Shown one piece after another: positions 54,191 through 64,000 of a stretch of 64,000 nt of DNA. Each line of letters opens with the position of its first letter. Positions within the stretch are counted from its first letter, which is position 1. The stretch is from Termitomyces sp. T153 (taxonomy: Eukaryota > Basidiomycota > Agaricomycetes > Agaricales > Lyophyllaceae): the NCBI GenBank assembly GCA_018296165.2, contig JACKQL020000026.1, positions 558,001 to 622,000 of the forward strand. The letters run 5' to 3'. The notes under the pieces were generated by a model, which worked only from the letters and a program-made list of their open reading frames with translations, did not search any database and was not told the origin of the DNA. A program made the position numbers and the translations under genes.

Positions 54191-56165
54191 TTGCCATCAC
54201 TAGCTTGGAGAAGTAAGACATGATCCTGGGGTTCACCTGGTTATGTGAACATAACCCTGAGATTGACTGGACTCAGAGTGAGGTTAAGATCTGTCCTTGT
54301 TGTTGCATGACTTGTGCCAAAGAAGCCTGCAAGGAGCATAGAGCAAAGGTTTGAGAGCATGCTGCTATGTGCACCTGTCATGCCAGGCATCTTCCTTATG
54401 CTGATCTTGACCTCCTGGATCCCCCCCCCCTCTGGCATTCTCTCATAGAGAGGCACTCTACAAGGATGTTTGAGGTGTTGGGTGTGAACCTCAGAAGAAA
54501 GATGAATACAAAGGAGAAGAGACCATCAAAGTAGGTTATAGGATCTGAGCTATGACCTTCTGCCCTCCTCCTACAGTAGCAGAGATCTGGGCCAGTCAAA
54601 CCACTTCTCAAAGACTGGCAAAGGCATTTGCAGCAAATTCCCAGCCCAGGCCCTTGCATAGCATGATTCTTAGTCACCTCCACACTTTTGAGGACATATT
54701 CTCCAAAGTGTCATTTGATTCACTTCCAGAGTGCAAGCAATGGGATCATGCAATTAGCTAATACCTGATGCAGAACCCTCCAGCTGCAAATTTTATCTAC
54801 TTGCACCCTGTGAGCAGGATGAGGTGGATGAGTTTCTGCAGGAGAATCTTAGCTCTAGTCCTCTAAGTTGCCAATGGCCTCCCTAGTCTTGTTTATTAAG
54901 AAGAAGGTTGGGTCTCTGCATCTGGTTCAGGACTATCAAGCCTTGAATGCAATGATGGTGAAGAATTGCTATCCCTTATTGCTCATCTCTGAACTTGTCA
55001 ACAACCTTTGAGGGGCATGCTACTTTACCAAGTTGGATGTCTGTTGGGGCTATGTCAATGTGTGCATCAAGGAACAAGATGAGTGAAAGGCAGCATTCTG
55101 AACCAATTGTGGACTCTTTAAACCTCTGGTGATGTTCTTTAGTCTCACTAATTGTTTGGCCACCTTCCATACAATGATGAATGACATCTTTCAGGATCTA
55201 ATTGTGGAAGGTGTTGTGTTTGATGCCCTCAAGCAAGCCATTACCTCAAAACCATTCCTCCTATTTCCTAATAATGACTCCCTCTGCCATGTTGAAGCTG
55301 ATAGCTCTGACTGTGCCATGGGAGCAGTTTCTTCTCAACAGTTGAAGGAGGATGGAAAGTGGCATCCCATAGCTTTCTACTCTAAGAGCCTTAATGCAGT
55401 AGAATGGAACTATGAGATCCATAACAAGGAGATGCTTGCCATCATTTGGTCCTCTGAGGAATGGTGGCATTATCTTTGAAAGTGCATGGCACAAGTTTGA
55501 AGTCTGGACAGACCATAAGCACATTGAGTACTTCCATACAGCAAAGAAGCTCAATTGATGCCAAGCTTGGTGGTCCATTATATCTGGCCAACTTTGACTT
55601 CTTGCTGCATCACAAACCTGGAAGGAGCATGGGCAAACCAGATGCATTGTCCAGGCATGCTGACCATGGCACTGGTGCAGGGAATAATGACATCATCTCC
55701 CTCAAGTCTGAGCTCTTTACCATTTGTGCTCTAGAAGGGATTGCAGTCCAAGGAGATGAGGCAAACATTCTCAAGGACATCTGATGAGGAAATTGGGAGG
55801 GTGCACAAGAGGATGTGGTTGACCAGGTTGCCCAGGCCCTACAAGCCCAATCAGCCAGCAGAGTCAAGTCAGTGCATGCAGATGATTGGGGTCTTCATGA
55901 CAGGGCTTCTAACCATCTGAGGGCACATCTATGTGCCTCACATTCCAGAACTCTGCCAATGCATTGTAGAGCAACATCATGACTCCTGTATAGCTGGACA
56001 TCCTAGTAGATGGAAAATGCTGGAGCTGGTGTCCCAGAACTACTGGTGGTCTCAGATATTCCAATATGTAGGCACCTATACCAGTACTTGTGTGTTGCCA
56101 GGTCATCCATGAGTCAGCTCCACCCTCTCCCTATTCCAGCTGCCTGCTGAAGTGTGGCCTTGATG
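54191..56165 (+). pseudogene. Second copy of the chromovirus pol, RT core deleted
   Basis: Colinear with 10,440-12,760: DMILGFTWLCEHNPEIDWT, HARHLPYADLDLLDPP, FEDIFSKVSFDSLPEC, FIKKKVGSLHLVQDYQALNA, KNCYPLLLISELVNNL, TMMNDIFQDLIVEGVV, then directly FDALKQAITSKPFLLFPN, VEADSSDCAMGAVSSQQ, WHPIAFYSKSLNAVEWNYEI, TDHKHIEYF in another frame, and EQHHDSCIAGHPSRWKMLEL of integrase. Between VEGVV and FDALK about 125 residues, including the YLDD active site and the connection region, are missing. It starts mid-protease and ends mid-integrase, with no LTRs of its own family seen. RNase H here is better preserved than in the first copy (NAVEWNYEIHNKEMLAIIW). Confidence 0.85.
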
Positions 56166-57007
56166 GACTTCATTGTTGAGCTTCTAGAGGCTTATGGGTA
56201 TTGAAGAGGAGATTGTGAGGCTCAAGGAAGAAGATTGTCATTTAATATTTTTTGTTGCTAATTTGCCTCTACAGCTTGCAAAATGTCCATGTTTGTACAT
56301 AGCACCATGTTGGAGAATCTCCACCCCCATCACTCCCACCTCTCCCACCTCCTCTTTCAGGTCCAGGTGCTGAAATTGTATTTGCCTCTGCCCATGCTAC
56401 ACTCAAACATACCCTCATCCCAGTTGAAGCACTAATTAATCCCCCACACTCAATTAAACATCAGAGACAGCCTGCAGTGGGCATACCACCCAGCAAGATG
56501 TTAGCATTTTTGAATGAGATCAAGACTATCAAGTTGCACAAAGTTTCCTTAAGTATTCACCACTCCCATTGCCTCTAAAGCTGAAACTATCAGCTCAAGT
56601 GATATGACTGACATTGTATCCAAGTGCTGGGCTGACATTGTGAGCAACAAGGAAGTGACATCATTGTAGATGGACAAACAGGCTAGCTGAACTATGGTAT
56701 GTAGTTCACAATGCAAATATCACATGCAGACAAGCTGAGTGCCCACCTATGCCTTCTTGTGTGCACTAAGGCAATGAACCAGATTACTATTCTGCCCTCT
56801 ATCCTTGTAGAATTATCCAAGCCTACTCAGACTTTTAATATAAAGACCCCTATAGGAGCCTAGTGCCATACCATGGGTGGGATGCTATATCCCACCCTCT
56901 TCTTGCTCTTCTTGCCTTATACTTATAATGTGAGTCTGTTGACAAACTCAAAAAAGGAGAGTATGTAATGGAGTGCCCTGTTACTAGTTGTATATAGTAC
57001 TCCATAT
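56166..57007 (+). other. Degraded element debris with a relative of accessory protein 2
   Basis: A Pro/Ala-rich reading at 56,330-56,520 (FASAHATLKHTLIPVEALIN; VGIPPSKMLAFLNEIKT) and, in another frame near 56,615, CWADIVSN recall the tail of the minus-strand protein ending at 37,174. The stretch before 57,008 (GGAGAGTATGTAATGGAGTG) looks like the end of another retroelement. No full gene. Confidence 0.4.
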
Positions 57008-58024
57008 TGTCACAACCCATCCTCAAACCTCCAGACCTCTCTCTGAGCAACTCCAACTACCCAAAGTACCTGCTAATGCCTCCTTGACCCACTCCAACCT
57101 TTGCTCACTCCCAGCGCCTGCCCTGGCAAACTCCAACACTTCCTTGGCAAACTCTTATGCCTCCCCAGCAGGCTCTGTCACTCTCCTAACCTCCACTGAG
57201 CTCCCAGGTACCTCCAACACTACTTCTGACCCCAGCATACATCACAAACCCACACCAATGTGTCACCATAGCCCACTCATCAGATCAGAACACTCCAATG
57301 TGCACTGCACATCACATATTCACATTAATATATCACTGCAGCCTGCCACAGATCAGAACCAACACCTGTTGAACCCACACAGCCCCAATGAACCACACCA
57401 TTAAACCTGCAATCCCCAAAGAAGGTCTAGTGGCCAGTATTTAATTAATAGAGTAATATCAGTTATGGTAGTCTTGATATTACTTACATTCATGCCCTGT
57501 ATCTGCCTTGTCATTCTAGTCTCTGTCTTGTATCATTCCAATCTCACTTCTTTCTTGTCTCAACTCTGTCTCATCTCACTTAACTCAGTTTCCTCTCTTG
57601 TGTGCCTGGCTATCTCAACTCTATTTCTATTTCAATCTCTATTCTTATCTCTGTAACTCCATACCATTCTCTCAGCCCCAGACCTTGTTCTATGTTCAGC
57701 TAAGGACTCATTATTCCATATCTGATCCCCCATCAAACCCTAGTCCTGCTCCCTTTGCTTGCATGACTAAAGCAACATTGCTTTCTGAGAGCCACCTCTG
57801 GAACCTCAGTGCCTGACACCTCTATGCGTGCACCTTGCCCACACTATCTTCAGCCTCCCCCAGAGTTCCCTGGACTTACTCAGATCACTCTCCAGACTTC
57901 TCTTTACAAGTACCTCATGTCTGGAACTCACTAGAACACCAGATTATATGTGTAGAGATGTCATGTCTGCATAGTAAGGACTTGCCCAGTGGATCTGAGC
58001 CCCCATGGTCAGCAGAACCTGACA
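57008..58024 (+). repeat. Old solo LTR of family L1, CpG-depleted
   Basis: It starts TGTCACAACCCATCC and ends GTCAGCAGAACCTGACA. It corresponds to the young LTRs but with CpGs changed: ACGACCCG to ACAACCCA, GACTCGCCC to GACTTGCCC, AGCGGAA to AGCAGAA. The flanks are CATAT and CTTAT, a possible target duplication with one change. Confidence 0.85.
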
Positions 58025-58127
<103 letters not shown>

Positions 58128-58147
58128 TAGCATTATCTGATACTACC

Positions 58148-59329
58148 TGTCACGACCCGTCCCCTGAACCCCCACACATCGTCCAGCAACTCCCCGATTC
58201 CCCAATAACCCCTGACGCTCCGCCAAACTGCCACCCATGCCCCGTGCCTATTTCGGTTAGCCCCGACGCAACCCCGGCTAACTCTGATGCCTCCCCAGCT
58301 AACTCCGACGGCCCCCTGGCCAACTTCGATGCCTTCCTCACAGCCACTGACACTTACCCTGGATCTCCCAAACCCCAAGAACCACCCCCGCTGTTCCCGA
58401 TCTTTGCCACCCATCATCAACTCAACACCCTGGTTCCTCTGACCCATTCCGGAGTATCACAACAACCTCAGGGCAACCCGCGTTCCCCAATGATCCCATC
58501 AACGTATCAGCGCAGCCTGATCCTTGATCGCAACTGACACCTGCCCACTCCGTCGAGCTCTGCCAAGCCCCGCCGCCGCAGCCGACGTACCCTGAAATTC
58601 TCCAGTAGTCAGTATATAAGCCATCGAGTAGCTCTTCATACTCTAGTCTTAATATTGCTTAACGTTACCTATGGTCTGATTGTTTCCTTCTCGTGTTTTG
58701 TGTCTCATGTTTGTGTTTCATGTTTTGTGTCTCGTTCTCCTTACTCTCAGTCTCCCGGCCTTATCTCAGTCTCCCGGTCTTGTCTCGTATCCATTTTGTT
58801 ATTGTTCTCGTTATCATTTCGTATCTCCACTCGAATCTACTCTTGTTCCATATCGACTCCATTCCATTTCATCTGACGCTGTCTCGGTGACTCCGTCCGG
58901 CCATTGTGCCCAAGTCCTCATCAACCTAAACAACCTCACAAACTCTGCGATTACGATCACGAACCCCAACACTCTTTCACCAGGTCTGAACCTCGCCCTT
59001 CGCTCAGTCCCGGACTCCATCAACTCCAATTGATCTCCCATCAAACCCCAGCTCTGCTCCCATTGATCACACAGCTGCCTACTCCTTTGCTTCTGCAAAT
59101 CTCCCATACGGTCTTCTGCCTGAACCCCGCCAAGACCGTCCTGTTTCCCTGCAATCTGACTTCTCCGGACCTCCCCGGATCTGTCCGGATCACATCCCAC
59201 CAACTATCCGCACAAGCCATCAGTGCCCGGAATGTTTCGAGTGTTCGGTTACCAGTGCAAGGGGATCATGCCCGCCTAGTAAGGACTCGCCCAGTGCAGC
59301 TGAGCCCCCGAGGTCAGCGGAACCTGACA
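58148..59329 (+). mobile_element. Young solo LTR of family L1, CpG-rich
   Basis: It starts TGTCACGACCCGTCC and ends GTCAGCGGAACCTGACA; 1,182 bp. The flanks are CTACC (58,143-58,147) and ATACC (59,330-59,334), a target duplication with one change or a coincidence. A TATA box (AGTATATAAG) lies at 58,611-58,620. High CpG content in CpG-depleted surroundings indicates recent insertion. Close to the copy at 44,641 but with several changes. Confidence 0.9.
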
Positions 59330-59344
59330 ATACCTATATATCTC

Positions 59345-59460
59345 TTTACTGTAATTATGTAAGGCAGCACCTTACTTCATACTTTGTAGACAGAATCATG
59401 ACTAGTCTTGATTTATGAAGTGTGAATTGTAAGCTGCACAATCCATAATGTAAATGTTAC
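59345..59460 (-). repeat. Inverted match to the segment at 48,930-49,020
   Basis: GTAAGGCAGCACCTTACTTC and TGTAAGCTGCACAA are the reverse complement of the segment beside element B gag. The two copies differ by a small insertion (ATCATGACTAGTCTTGAT). Confidence 0.7.
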
Positions 59461-59689
59461 AAAGTATCAAGCATGATCTGTGGAGCTAGGGAGGAGCTGC
59501 ATGATTTTCAGGGCACTGACAATGGCACTAGCAAAGGGAGGGTAATGCAAGATGGCAATAATTATTTCAGCACTATCTTGCTTCACTGTACTATTGAAAA
59601 ATGCAAAAGTTGCAATGCAGTCAGGAGCTTGACAGGTGTCCAAAGAAGTGACATTAACATGTTTCTTTGACTCTTTTTCAGTCTGTAAT
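59461..59689. other. Short stretch without a recognised feature
   Basis: One 65-residue frame (59,473-59,670) with no recognisable motif. Confidence 0.4.
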
Positions 59690-60680
59690 AGTTTCTACTT
59701 ATCTTTAAGAAAGGAGAATAGTTGCCCTGTATGTATTCATGGATAACTATAGTTCCTGGTGATGAACTTTGAGAGGTTTATGATATATGGTATATCTTGA
59801 CCATAAATCTGACTTGAATTGAATTGCTGATAGCCTCTGACTTGGAAGTGTATTCTACAATGTTAGGTGGTACTAACATTGAATGTAAAATCAAATCCCT
59901 ATTCAATTAAAGTGTACTTGGATCTGATTTCAAGGTGTGTTTTCAGACTTGAAGAGGTGTATTCTTACAGTTTTATAGTAATCATTTCTTATTACCTATC
60001 AACTTATTCCTGATCATCTTCAACTTTTCCTGCTCTCAATAGATATTTGACTATATCATGACAGCCTCTGAAAAAGGATGGTGGATTTAATTTATTATGT
60101 TAATAAAACCATTAGTGAAGAGAGTATTGAAATTGCTTTGAGATGGAAAAAGCTGAAGAAGGCAGTATCAATATACTAGAATGTGTAAAGTTGATAGTCC
60201 TCTGTCAAGGGACTGAAACAAGGTTTTTAGTTTGTGATCAGATGGTCACATGTCAGATATATTGGGTTGAAGAAAACAGATAAGTGATGCTTGATAACTC
60301 TTGATTAGATAGATAAATGAGATTATAGATATCTCATTATTCAGGTTACTTTATAATTTCTTTCTCTTTAGTATATCTTGGTGTCAAAAACATTGTTAAA
60401 CATGCTCTTCAAAGTTGCAAAGACCTTACTGAATGTAGTGAAGTTGGATCTGGATCTCAGCATTGAGTTAACAAAATACAAAGACCTAACCAAATGTAGT
60501 GAGGTTGAGTCTGGATCTTAGCATTGAGTTGGCAAAATACAAAGAAACCAAACATAGTGAGGTTGGGTCTGGATCTTAGCATTGAGTCAGAATATTGAGG
60601 ACCTAACCAAACAAAGTGAGGTTGGGACTGGGATTTAGCAAGAGCTCCAGGCCCATGCCAAAGGCATGGACTGTACCTTA
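59690..60680 (-). mobile_element. Third copy of dispersed repeat R60, inverted
   Basis: It ends on the right with GGCATGGACTGTACC, the reverse of the start of the copies at 8,546 and 33,139. Four 60-bp minisatellite units lie at about 60,440-60,650 (GTGAGGTTG...TCTGGATCTTAGCATTGAG). The left part matches 33,560-34,080 in reverse (GATAGTCCTCTGT; AAAAGGATGGTGG; GTGTTTTCAGACTTGAA). Confidence 0.8.
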
Positions 60681-61267
60681 TATTCTATCCTGCAGACCAC
60701 CTTATATACTATGTTAGTGCCTATGCTATGACTAATACTAATTGACTAAGCAGGCTCTAGTATGTAAAGGAGGATGACTAGATAGTAATCAATGATGAGT
60801 AAGATCCAATCATGACTCAGAGAGAACAACTAATACAAGACAAAAGGGACATGCCATGCAGTCCAGTGAGAGAGAGTGTACCATTGAACTAGACCTGGAA
60901 TAATTTTGGACACCCTGGAAATGAGTAGTCCCCTTACAGCCATCCTTCCAAAAAGTTTCAGACTCTATAGAGCCTGGAAAGTTGCACAGGGTTTTAGTGG
61001 GTGTGAGCATGAAAAGACTACCTAGGAGGAACAGGTAGGTCCAAGGCAATCCTTAAAACAATGCCAAGCCTCAAACTAGGTGTATAACAGCATTTCTTTT
61101 TGGTGGGCTGCTAGATGGTCACCTGATGCTAGCAGGATGATATAACATTCCCTGTCATGACAGAATAATCCTGATATAACCACAGTCATAATTACAACAC
61201 TGCTTGTTATATCAATCATGTGCAATAATGTCAACAGCATCAAATGTTTAACTAGACAGAAAAGAGT
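60681..61267. other. No recognisable gene
   Basis: AT-rich, CpG-depleted; short frames only. Confidence 0.45.
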
Positions 61268-61352
61268 CAACCAAAAGAAATTGAACCAGTAACCTTCTGA
61301 ATGACAGGGACAATTCTGAGAAAGACACAATAGAACCACTGAATTAACAGGC
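61268..61352 (-). ncRNA. tRNA-like module, possible SINE head
   Basis: The minus strand holds an A-box-like TTAATTCAGTGGTT and, about 45 bases on, a B-box-like GGTTCAATTTC, the CpG-decayed form of GGTTCGATTCC. The expected acceptor-stem pairing is not present, so this is a pseudogene or the head of a tRNA-derived SINE rather than a working tRNA. Confidence 0.4.
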
Positions 61353-61569
61353 TGAGTAATAATTCCTAACACACCAGGCCTATTTACCCATGGGGCTGCC
61401 TGTTGAGTATGTGGTTAACCTGGTTAGAGTTCAGTTAGAGTTCTGGTTAGGTAGTTAACAGTTTGGTTGGTTTTTTAAGGTTCTGTTAAGGTATTCTTAA
61501 TATGTTTAGGATTCCATTTTGAAGGGGAGCTTGCTCCCCTTATCACAATAATTTTGCATTATTCTCAAA

Positions 61570-61652
61570 GTCCCATGGTCAAGTGGTTATGGTCATAATA
61601 ACCATTGCTTTTGCAATTGTGATCACAAGTTCAATTGTTCCAATTAGCAGAA
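61570..61652 (+). ncRNA. Second tRNA-like module
   Basis: The plus strand reads CATGGTCAAGTGGTTATGG (A-box-like) and GATCACAAGTTCAATTGTTC (B-box-like, decayed from GTTCGATT). Spacing is tRNA-like, but T-stem and acceptor pairing are poor. It faces away from the module at 61,268. Confidence 0.4.
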
Positions 61653-62039
61653 TATCTGGTGATTTGAGCAATGTGAAGAGGGGTTGCCCAGGGTTAATTC
61701 AGGCAGCACTTTGATCACCATGCTCTTTTGCTATATTACATCTTCACTGTCCATTTCTCTTTGTCCTTTCTTCCTTTATGCCATTGTTTGCACTAGTATA
61801 TACCTACAGGCAGCAGTGTCAACAAACTCATTGTCTCACACTGCACTTGTGGATAAGTCACTATATTTATTTACTTCTGATCATTGTCTCACACTGCACT
61901 CACAGATTGCAGATTATACACCCACAATACATCACATGTTGTTGTTGTTTTAGATTGCATCTAATGTATTTGTTATCTCTTAGCACAATGTATAAAAAAG
62001 GCCTCTCTGCCTCCTAGAGCTTCCAATGGTCATTTCATT
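61653..62039. other. No recognisable gene
   Basis: Contains a direct repeat of CATTGTCTCACACTGCACT (about 61,830 and 61,883) and otherwise nothing supported. Confidence 0.45.
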
Positions 62040-62243
62040 AGCACTACACCAGATCCAATGACTCCTCCACCAGCCCCATCAGTGCCCACTTCCTTGTTGG
62101 CTGATGAAGTAGCCAAGATTCAAGATTTCCATGCTCAGCTCCAGTCACTCTTAATGCAGCTCATCACTAAGATCAATGCCCAGACCCACACATGTCTATC
62201 CTGTGGCAAGCTGGACCATGGCAAGGTGCAGTACAAAGATTAG
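62040..62243 (+). pseudogene. Gag-like fragment of a DIRS-like element
   Basis: The frame from 62,058 reads MTPPPAPSVPTSLLADEVAK and ends CLSCGKLDHGKVQYKD, a zinc knuckle of the C-x2-C-x4-H-x4-C type whose last Cys is Tyr. It stands in front of the RNase H and recombinase remnants on the same strand, as a gag would. Confidence 0.5.
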
Positions 62244-62334
62244 GCAGCTGGCAGGGCAAGTCATTGCTCCTCAGCTGTTGTGGCTTATCTGTGCCTCTCT
62301 CCTGACTCACAGGATTCTCACCATTTGCATCCTA

Positions 62335-62830
62335 GGTAATCCCAGCAGCTCAGGCATTCATCTGCAGCTTGTATGACCTTGCTGCCACCTTTCCTACCTC
62401 TCCATTTGTCACTCATCACATCCCAAAGGCTGCCTGCCAGGACATCAATTGGTGGCATGCCATTGTACCTCTATATAATGATGTATGCTTCCTTTCTTCT
62501 TTGCAACCACAGATTGACAAACACATAGATGTGAGTAGCACCAAAGGTCTTGGCAGTCATTTCAAAGCTGAGTAGTTTGCCATGTGCTGTCCTTGTCAAT
62601 TGCACAGCAAGCATATTCAAGTCAAGGAGATGTTTGTGGTGATTCACATAATTCTTTCCTGGGGAGAGCAATTCAGAGGATCTCACATCATATTCCATGT
62701 CAACAACACAATATGATCCAAAACAAATCAATTAAGTCTGCAGCTACAATGAAACTCATTTGCCACTTGATTGCCCTAGCCTATTGTCTTGATTTTTCAT
62801 TTTCTTACAAGTGGCCCTCTGCTGCTTCCT
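62335..62830 (+). pseudogene. RNase H remnant of a DIRS-like retroelement
   Basis: The frame at 62,369-62,575 reads SLYDLAATFPTS-type start, then KAACQDINWWHAIVPLYNDV, then IDKHIDVSSTKGLGSHFKAE. It continues in other frames with VKEMFVVIHIILSWGEQFRG and HIIFHVNNT. This is the connection and RNase H part (D-x-S-xKG-G, KE--AVI-A---WG, H-DN) of tyrosine-recombinase retroelements. The preceding reverse transcriptase is almost wholly missing: only about 90 bases separate it from the gag knuckle. It destroys the RNA strand in the family cycle. Confidence 0.65.
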
Positions 62831-62942
62831 GATTTGCTTTCTCTTGCATGTTTATAATCACTTTCTTCCTAGCTTAACCAAAAACAAGCTTGAAGTGCCT
62901 CTAACTTGGTGGTACCAACAAAACTGACACCACCTGTGAACT

Positions 62943-63932
62943 GTTGCATTTTACTTATGGCATGGTCTTGCAGCCAACACTTGATGCATGTATGCCACTA
63001 GACAGCAACAATTCATTCTCCATGTCCAGCTTAACAATCTTTACAATGTCAACAGATCCATACTGCCTGCCTCAGAGCCAGCAATATTGTCCTGGGGTGC
63101 AAGCCTTGGCAGCCAAGTTCAGCCTAAGACCATCAAGGCCTATCTCTCAGCAGTGTGCTCCTTTTGCATCAACTCTAATCTCCCCTTTGCAGCCACAGAA
63201 TCACCACTGGTCCAGCATTACATTAGAGGCATCAAACACTACTATGGGGAGTGCAACCACCACCTAGTCCAACCAGTTACTCTCCTCATCCTTACAGCTC
63301 TCCTTGCCCAGCTCTAGCTTGGCATTACCCCCAGTCACACCACACAATATGCTGCATGCTGCCTGGCCTATTCAGGCCTCCTTCACAGCAGGGAATTTAC
63401 AGTGGATAAGGGAGGAAAGTTCAGCCCTAGCCTCAACCTGTTTTACAGCACAATCCAGTTCCTCCCTAGCTTCAAAACTGCAACCTATGCACACCTCACC
63501 CTCCCTGCCTCTGGATCCAACCTGTTCTGCAAGGGTATTGTTATCACCATTGCTGCTACTCCAGGATGCTCAATGTACCCCATTGCTGTACTCAAAGCCC
63601 TCTTCACAGAGCTCCTCCAGGAAGGCAATACCCCACTATTTGGGCAGCCAGATGGGAGGGCCCTCTCCTACCCTTACTTTATCAGCACCATCCACAACAC
63701 ACTCTCATAGGCTGGCATCAACCCAGATCTCTATGCAGGTCATAGCTTCAGGTGGGGTGCAGCCTCTACCATGGCAGCAGCTGGCTACTCAGACTACAAA
63801 ATTCAGCTTCTGGGGTGCAGCAACTTGTACAAACTGTACATAAAGAATGACCTGCTCCATATCCTCCACCTCTCTTCCCTTCTTCACATGGCCCACACTC
63901 ACCTCATTCCTTTTGAACCTCCAGTTCTGTGA
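62943..63932 (+). pseudogene. Tyrosine recombinase of a DIRS-like retroelement
   Basis: One frame, with stops, runs from FYLWHGLAANT-type start (62,943) through MYATRQQQFILHVQLNNLYN, ASLGSQVQPKTIKAYLSAVC, GIKHYYGECNHH, CCLAYSGLLHSREFTVDKGG, YAGHSFRWGAASTMAAAGYS and NLYKLYIKND to a stop at 63,930. The H-x-x-R motif (HSFR) and the Tyr are kept. The first catalytic Arg, normally in SGLLRSGEF, is His (SGLLHSREF), as a CpG change of CGC to CAC gives. Stops fall at about 62,982 (TGA from CGA), 63,315 and 63,708. The enzyme circularises and integrates the element. RNase H upstream argues for DIRS/Ngaro-type rather than Crypton. Confidence 0.8.
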
Positions 63933-64000
63933 AACTTCACTGCCTTGGCTTTAGTTTTTGGCCCCCCTCTCTCAGGAGGGGGATCCAGCACTTGAGAACT
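63933..64000. other. Window end
   Basis: Continuation of the DIRS-like element (NFTALALVFG in the same frame after the stop); nothing further can be said. Confidence 0.4.

Overview
The window looks like a repeat-dense stretch of a filamentous fungal genome, most likely an agaricomycete basidiomycete. The reasons are one intact gene with a short 53-bp intron and an Ecl1-type zinc-binding product, a Plavaka-type transposase, DIRS-like and Ty3 (Tf1/Tf2-like chromovirus) retroelements, and several transposon-linked protein families that I know from memory mainly in Agaricomycetes. Species assignment is inference; no database was searched.

The strongest global signal is base composition. From about 18.29 to 33.3 kb CpG dinucleotides are common. 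Outside this island they are almost absent, except in two young LTRs (44,641-45,784 and 58,148-59,329). Where copies of one repeat can be compared, ancestral CG is usually replaced by TG or CA. This fits long-term cytosine methylation and deamination of repeats at CpG sites. Most stops and lost catalytic residues that I could trace back are of this kind, including both aspartates of a reverse transcriptase YLDD motif.

Layout. 1-3.62 kb: minus-strand Ty3 gag remnant with its 5' LTR (family L1). 4.1-5.3 kb: remnants of two unnamed transposon-linked proteins, head to head. 5.5-5.9 kb: tandem repeats. 6,078-14,437: a complete but dead plus-strand Ty3 chromovirus with 5-bp target duplications (GCAAC), an LTR nested inside its 5' LTR and a 1.8-kb repeat inserted in its protease. 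14.68-17.76 kb: decayed Plavaka transposase. 18.3-19.3 kb: CpG-bearing sequence holding the empty-site relative of the Ty3 insertion, a 130-bp tandem duplication and a short open frame. 19.3-26.2 kb: no recognisable gene. 26,212-27,551: the one convincing host gene (Ecl1-like, two exons). 27.6-33.1 kb: gene-free island with microsatellites. 33.1-35.2 kb: a second copy of the dispersed repeat. 36.1-52.1 kb: one transposon-linked gene split by about 12 kb carrying a minus-strand Ty3 element (gag, protease, RT, RNase H, integrase) plus two extra minus-strand coding regions; a solo L1 LTR with perfect TSD (GTCTT) interrupts its protease. 53.8-54.2 kb: end of a Ty1/copia element. 54.2-56.2 kb: second copy of the chromovirus pol lacking the RT core. 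57.0-59.3 kb: an old and a young L1 LTR separated by an (ATT)n array. 59.7-60.7 kb: inverted copy of the dispersed repeat. 61.3-61.7 kb: two tRNA-like modules. 62.0-63.9 kb: DIRS-like element with RNase H and tyrosine recombinase.

The genes do not form an operon or pathway. The window reads as nested layers of transposons around a small island that has kept its CpGs and one gene. Apart from that gene and a 153-residue frame of doubtful status, every coding region is broken.
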